Assembly (NCBI GenBank): GCA_039619475.1
Contig: CM077116.1
Span: forward strand, 251,520,440-251,584,439
Direction: 5' to 3'
Length of the DNA: 64,000 bases
From: Icerya purchasi
Lineage: Eukaryota > Arthropoda > Insecta > Hemiptera > Monophlebidae
Position numbers and translations under genes: made by a program. Positions within the stretch are counted from its first letter, which is position 1. Each line of letters starts with the position of its first letter. This document shows positions 63,210 to 64,000 of this stretch, in pieces. The notes below the pieces were generated by a model. That model ran no database searches. It was not told the DNA's origin and saw nothing but the letters and a program-made list of their open reading frames with translations.

Positions 63210-64000
63210 CAGGATGGGACAAAAATAACACCCGATTACGAAATTTTTTGTAAAAAGAGAATAGTTAGGGTTAGCACGACGATTCCAGCGCTCTTAGATG
63301 CCGAAAACGATGCCATTTAAGCTAGATATTGTTGGTTAGTAATCATGTCACCGTGGACTAAGCAACAACGCGGATTCGCTGTCGAGTAGCATTTGAAAAG
63401 TGATGATAGTGTAGTGGCCTCGAAACGTGCGTTTAAAAAAGATATTATCCTAAAATCGGTCGAAAAGTTTAGAAAATTAGGCAGCGTTGGAGTGGTTTAT
63501 AACCGAATAGGCCGTCGTCGGACCTCAAGGATTCCCGAAACCATTGAAAAAGTGCGCGCAGTCATGACAAAGAGTCCACGCAGATCTGTGCGCCGCCAAA
63601 CCATGGTCTTGAAGATTCCTCGCCTTCGAAGAATAATCAAAGAGGATTTAAATATGTACAGAAATTCCATCTGATCGGGCAAAAAGGTTTGAATTTTGCA
63701 ATAAATTTTTAGACACGATCGACGATGAAGAGGTTAATTCGGAACAACAGGTGTTCTTTAGCGATGAGGCTCACTTCGACATGCACGGCCACGTTAATAA
63801 ACATAATATGCGTTACTATGCTACCGAAAACAATTAAAGCATGCTCTAGACATTCCTCTCGTGTAAGCCCGTCTGGTGCGCAGTATCAGCGAAAACGATA
63901 ATCGGTCCTTACTTCTTCGAAGAGGAGAGTGCAAAAACGTTACGATGAACGGCAGCCGGTACCCTAGCCATGCTAAACGACGGGTATTTTTTCCCAGAAT
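63210..64000 (+). mobile_element. Tc1/mariner-type transposon, 5' end to mid-transposase, cut by window end
   Basis: The likely terminus is CAGGATGGGACAAAAATAAC at 63210, preceded by TA at 63208-63209. A 135-bp leader precedes the transposase ATG at 63345, a normal length for this group. The other terminus lies beyond the window, so the inverted repeat cannot be checked. Confidence 0.7.
63345..64000 (+). pseudogene. Tc1/mariner-family transposase, disrupted and partial
   Basis: ATG at 63345 gives MSPWTKQQRGFAVE, then TAG at 63387. The same frame continues with SDDSVVASKRAFKK, a shortened helix-turn-helix region, VEKFRKLGSVGVVYNRIGRR, a second DNA-binding segment with KSPRRSVRRQ, and stops at 63672. 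After a +1 shift comes RAKRFEFCNKFLDTID and VFFSDEAHFDMHGHVNK, containing the first catalytic aspartate (FSDEAHF), then YYATENN, two stops, VWCAVSAKTIIGPYFFEEES and a TGA near 63946. Sequence between the helix and VEKF, and between NMY and SDRAKRF, is shorter than usual for the family. Five or more disruptions make it inactive. The rest of the DDE/D core is outside the window. Confidence 0.9.

Noticed and set aside
63264..63275. GTTAGGGTTAG resembling telomeric repeats
   Set aside because: Two units only, inside the mariner leader; insects mostly use TTAGG and no array is present.
63027..63320. 97-codon plus-strand frame before the mariner-like transposase
   Set aside because: It runs across the proposed transposon terminus at 63210 into the leader, has no known domain, and is therefore a chance frame.

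Overview
The window reads as nuclear DNA of an arthropod, most likely an insect and possibly a hemipteran. It is strongly AT-rich, full of homopolymer runs and microsatellites, and has no operon-like gene packing. The recognisable content is a mix of transposon fossils typical of insect genomes: I-like, R1-like, Jockey-like and RTE-like LINEs, Tc1/mariner, pogo/jerky, hAT-like and probable Mutator-like DNA transposons, and tRNA-derived SINEs. No complete host gene is visible. The species call is inference from element types and composition only.

Layout. 1-1.84 kb: an I-like LINE with its upstream part inverted against its 3' part. 5.65-6.24 kb: another 3' piece of the same LINE type. 9.74-11.66 kb: a hAT-like non-autonomous element carrying a nested 1.27-kb element with a transposase-like first exon. 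12.29-14.87 kb: copy A of a long dispersed duplication. 16.92-17.18 kb: the best host-type exon, matching the C-terminal half of a thioredoxin fold. 18.1-18.65 kb: another LINE 3' end. 19.43-19.99 kb: an inverted-repeat element. 22.60-22.84 kb: a Tc1/mariner-type MITE. 23.86-24.51 kb: the uninterrupted relative of the 9.74-kb element. 24.93-25.89 kb: a pogo/jerky fossil. 29.71-30.12 and 31.43-31.85 kb: two hAT MITEs in opposite orientation, each with a perfect 8-bp target duplication.

32.7-33.5 kb: a Jockey fossil. 33.58-33.86 kb: a complete tRNA-derived SINE with a 15-bp target duplication. 35.5 kb: a long (AT)n(GT)n tract. 41.10-41.28 kb: a long palindrome. 41.8-42.6 kb: an unusually CpG-rich stretch ending in a consensus 5' splice site, the best promoter/first-exon candidate. 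43.0-43.55 kb: the second copy of the 19.4-kb element. 43.64-44.84 kb and 55.2-56.07 kb: two opposite copies of a composite repeat with a near-500-bp palindrome. 45.30-48.70 kb: copy B of the duplication, filled by an I-like and an R1-like LINE. 53.5 kb: an RTE-like LINE tail. 54.1 kb: a second tRNA-like SINE head. 57.1-58.8 kb: an RTE-like LINE. 59.2-60.57 kb: two I-like LINE copies in tandem. 63.2-64 kb: a Tc1/mariner transposase gene running off the window.

The genes do not form a pathway; the window is a record of repeated insertion. Its useful signals are pairs of filled and empty sites, perfect target duplications, and one duplicated segment whose two copies are about 98% alike in the middle but much more diverged outside. 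The intergenic rows state what the remaining stretches hold.
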